The translations under genes were made by a program, and so were the position numbers. The notes under the pieces were generated by a model. That model made no database searches. It was not told the origin of the DNA and saw only the letters and a program-made list of their open reading frames with translations. From contig DASUFI010000240.1 in NCBI GenBank assembly GCA_036274635.1, positions 1-7,104 of the forward strand: a stretch of DNA of 7,104 nucleotides, written 5' to 3'. This DNA is from DASUFI01 sp036274635. Its GTDB lineage: Bacteria > Planctomycetota > B15-G4. Numbering within the stretch: position 1 is the stretch's first letter; the number at the start of each line of letters is the position of its first letter. Below, piece after piece: positions 5,834 through 7,104 of the stretch.

Positions 5834-6760
5834 ATGCGCGTGACGCTGCTGGCCTCCGCGGACTTCGCCATCCCGGTGCTCGAGGCGCTGGTCGCGAGCG
5901 GGCACGAGGTGGCGCTCGGCACGCAGCCCGCGAGGCCGGCCGGACGCGGGCAGAAGCCGCGTCCCACGCCCGTCGCCGCGCGCGCCCTGGAGCTGGGGCT
6001 GCCCGCGCACGAGCTGGCCGACGTGAACTCGCCCGCAGGCCTCGACTGGCTGCGCACCACGCACCCGGATCTCGTGGCCGTGGTGGCCTTCGGCCAGAAG
6101 CTCGGCCCCGCCGTGCGCGCCGCCGGCCCGTGGGGCTGCCTCAACATCCACCCCTCGTTGCTGCCGCGCTGGCGCGGCGCCGCGCCCGTGCCGGCCGCGC
6201 TGCTGGAGGGCGACGAGGAGACGGGCGTGTGCATCATCGACGTGGTGGACCGCATGGACGCAGGCGCCGTCCTCGCGCAGCGCCGCACGCCCACACGCGG
6301 CAAGACCGCCGGCGAGCTGCTGGACGAGCTCGCCCACGCCGGCGCGCGCCTGCTGCTCGACGTGCTCGACGGCCTGGCGCGCGGCGACGTGCAGCGCGTG
6401 CCCCAGGACGAGACGCGCGTCACCCGCGCCCGCAAGCTGGTGCCCGACGACGGTCGCATCCGCTGGGAGCACGAAGCCGCGCGGGTCGACGCCCGCGTGC
6501 GCGCCGTGACGCCGCGGCCGGGCGCCTTCACCCTGCTGCCCGACGGCACGCGCGTCGCGATCCTGCGCGGCGAGCCGGTGCCCGCCGAGCGCGGCCACCT
6601 GCCCGGCGAGGTGCTCGCGCGCGACGACGGCCTGGTCGTCGCCTGCGGCCGCGACGCCCTGCGCATCGCACGCCTGCAGCGCGAGGGCAAGCGCCCGCTG
6701 GACGCCGAGGAGTTCCTGCGCGGCCACCCGCTGCCGCCGGGCACGAGGTTCGGGCCGTGA
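5834..6760 (+). CDS. fmt: Methionyl-tRNA formyltransferase
   Basis: Formylates the amino group of Met on initiator tRNA using 10-formyltetrahydrofolate, allowing bacterial translation initiation. The 308-residue length is normal. The N-terminal Rossmann-type catalytic domain (about 1-200) has TQPARPAGRGQK (30-41) and the signature SLLPRWRGAAPV (108-119). Catalytic residues N104, H106 and D142 match E. coli N108, H110 and D146 in identity and spacing. The C-terminal tRNA-binding OB-like domain covers about 203-308, with KLVPDDGRIRW leading in and LQREGKRPLDAEEFLRG near the end. Small differences are LASADF where GTPDF is usual, and A33 in place of Asp in the TQPDRPAGRG motif. No Shine-Dalgarno sequence lies at proper distance from ATG 5834; the nearest, TGAGG at 5809-5813, is about 20 bases away. 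The TGA overlaps the rsmB start. The frequent upstream partner def (deformylase) is absent and a thioredoxin gene stands there instead. Confidence 0.95.
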   Translation: MRVTLLASADFAIPVLEALVASGHEVALGTQPARPAGRGQKPRPTPVAARALELGLPAHELADVNSPAGLDWLRTTHPDLVAVVAFGQKLGPAVRAAGPWGCLNIHPSLLPRWRGAAPVPAALLEGDEETGVCIIDVVDRMDAGAVLAQRRTPTRGKTAGELLDELAHAGARLLLDVLDGLARGDVQRVPQDETRVTRARKLVPDDGRIRWEHEAARVDARVRAVTPRPGAFTLLPDGTRVAILRGEPVPAERGHLPGEVLARDDGLVVACGRDALRIARLQREGKRPLDAEEFLRGHPLPPGTRFGP

Positions 6761-7104
6761 GCACGGCGCCCCGCCCGCACGGGCGCCGACGCGCCGCGCC
6801 CGCGCGCCGCCCCACTCCCGGCGCCCCGGCCCGCGGACTCCGCGCCGCCGCGCGCGACGACGGCGGGCGCCGCCGCGCGCTCGAGCTGCTGCTGGCCGTG
6901 GACCACGGTCGCAACGCCGGCGAGCTGCTGGTCGCGGACGACACGCCCTTCGTGCGCGAGCTGGTCCTGGGCACGCTGCGTCGCCGCGGCACGCTGGACG
7001 CCGTGCACGACGCCTACAGCCGCCGCCGCGCCGAGGAGCTGGACCCCTCCGTGCGCGCCGCCGTGCGCCTCGGCCTCTACCAGCACCTCTTCCTGGACGG
7101 CATC
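6757..7104 (+). CDS. rsmB: 16S rRNA (cytosine-967-C5)-methyltransferase RsmB, N-terminal part, runs off the window
   Basis: One hundred and sixteen residues from a GTG start that overlaps the fmt stop (GTGA, 6757-6760). Residues about 38-116 form a NusB-like RNA-binding domain: RRRALELLL (38-46), FVRELVLGTLRRRGTLDAV (65-83) and ELDPSVRAAVRLGLYQHLFL (94-113). This pattern is typical of the N-terminus of RsmB/Sun, which methylates C967 of 16S rRNA with S-adenosylmethionine. The methyltransferase domain lies beyond the window, so NusB itself cannot be fully excluded, but the fmt-rsmB order is common and favours RsmB. A CGAGG eight bases before the GTG supports this start. The first 37 residues are rich in Arg, Pro and Ala and look disordered; this is longer than usual for the family and may reflect local base composition. 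Translation is probably coupled to fmt. Confidence 0.85.
   Translation, partial: MSTAPRPHGRRRAAPARRPTPGAPARGLRAAARDDGGRRRALELLLAVDHGRNAGELLVADDTPFVRELVLGTLRRRGTLDAVHDAYSRRRAEELDPSVRAAVRLGLYQHLFLDGI

Noticed and set aside
2256..5843. Long plus-strand open frame (about 1,195 codons) across scpA, norZ and thioredoxin
   Set aside because: It is out of frame with three recognised genes, Arg/Ala/Gly-rich and of no recognisable fold; stop codons are simply rare in this GC range.
5416..7086. Minus-strand open frame of about 556 codons opposite thioredoxin, fmt and rsmB
   Set aside because: Low-complexity Ser/Arg/Ala sequence opposite clearly identified genes; a GC shadow.
6757..7104. NusB transcription factor as an alternative to RsmB
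   Set aside because: The NusB-like fold is shared, but the FVRELVLGTLRRRG pattern and the overlap with fmt favour RsmB. It cannot be fully excluded because the gene is cut off.

Overview
The window is very GC-rich, compactly coded DNA. Every gene in it is a chromosomal bacterial gene with strong G/C bias at third codon positions. Two Kdo-pathway genes at the left end point to a Gram-negative (diderm) bacterium with Kdo-type lipopolysaccharide. GGAGG-like ribosome binding sites are used by several genes. I cannot name the phylum from sequence alone; high-GC groups such as Gemmatimonadota, Myxococcota or related uncultured lineages would fit, but this is inference. I see no mobile element, CRISPR array, tRNA or rRNA.

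Layout. Positions 1-1257 (minus strand) hold kdsD (arabinose-5-phosphate isomerase) followed by the start of kdsC (Kdo-8-phosphate phosphatase). The two overlap by 4 bases and form one Kdo-synthesis operon that leaves the window on the left. A divergent intergenic region of about 125 bp separates them from a plus-strand series: a site-2-protease-like membrane metalloprotease (1382-2122), the condensin kleisin scpA (2131-2940), a quinol-dependent nitric oxide reductase norZ/qNor (2992-5298), a 174-bp non-coding gap with a perfect 16-bp palindrome, a thioredoxin (5473-5811), methionyl-tRNA formyltransferase fmt (5834-6760), and the N-terminal part of the 16S rRNA methyltransferase rsmB (6757 to the window end, overlapping fmt by 4 bases).

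How they fit together. M50 protease plus scpA is a common housekeeping pairing, as is fmt plus rsmB. Unusual are the large NO reductase following scpA, where scpB would be expected, and the thioredoxin directly ahead of fmt, where def is often found. NorZ would take electrons from the quinol pool to reduce NO to N2O, for detoxification or respiration. Its metal-ligand residues are all present, so it should be active.

I do not see a convincing undescribed system here. The points most worth a second look are the placement of norZ, a Cys-x-x-Cys pair in one of its membrane loops, the start codon of kdsD (an in-frame CTG has the only good Shine-Dalgarno sequence), and the palindrome between norZ and the thioredoxin gene.
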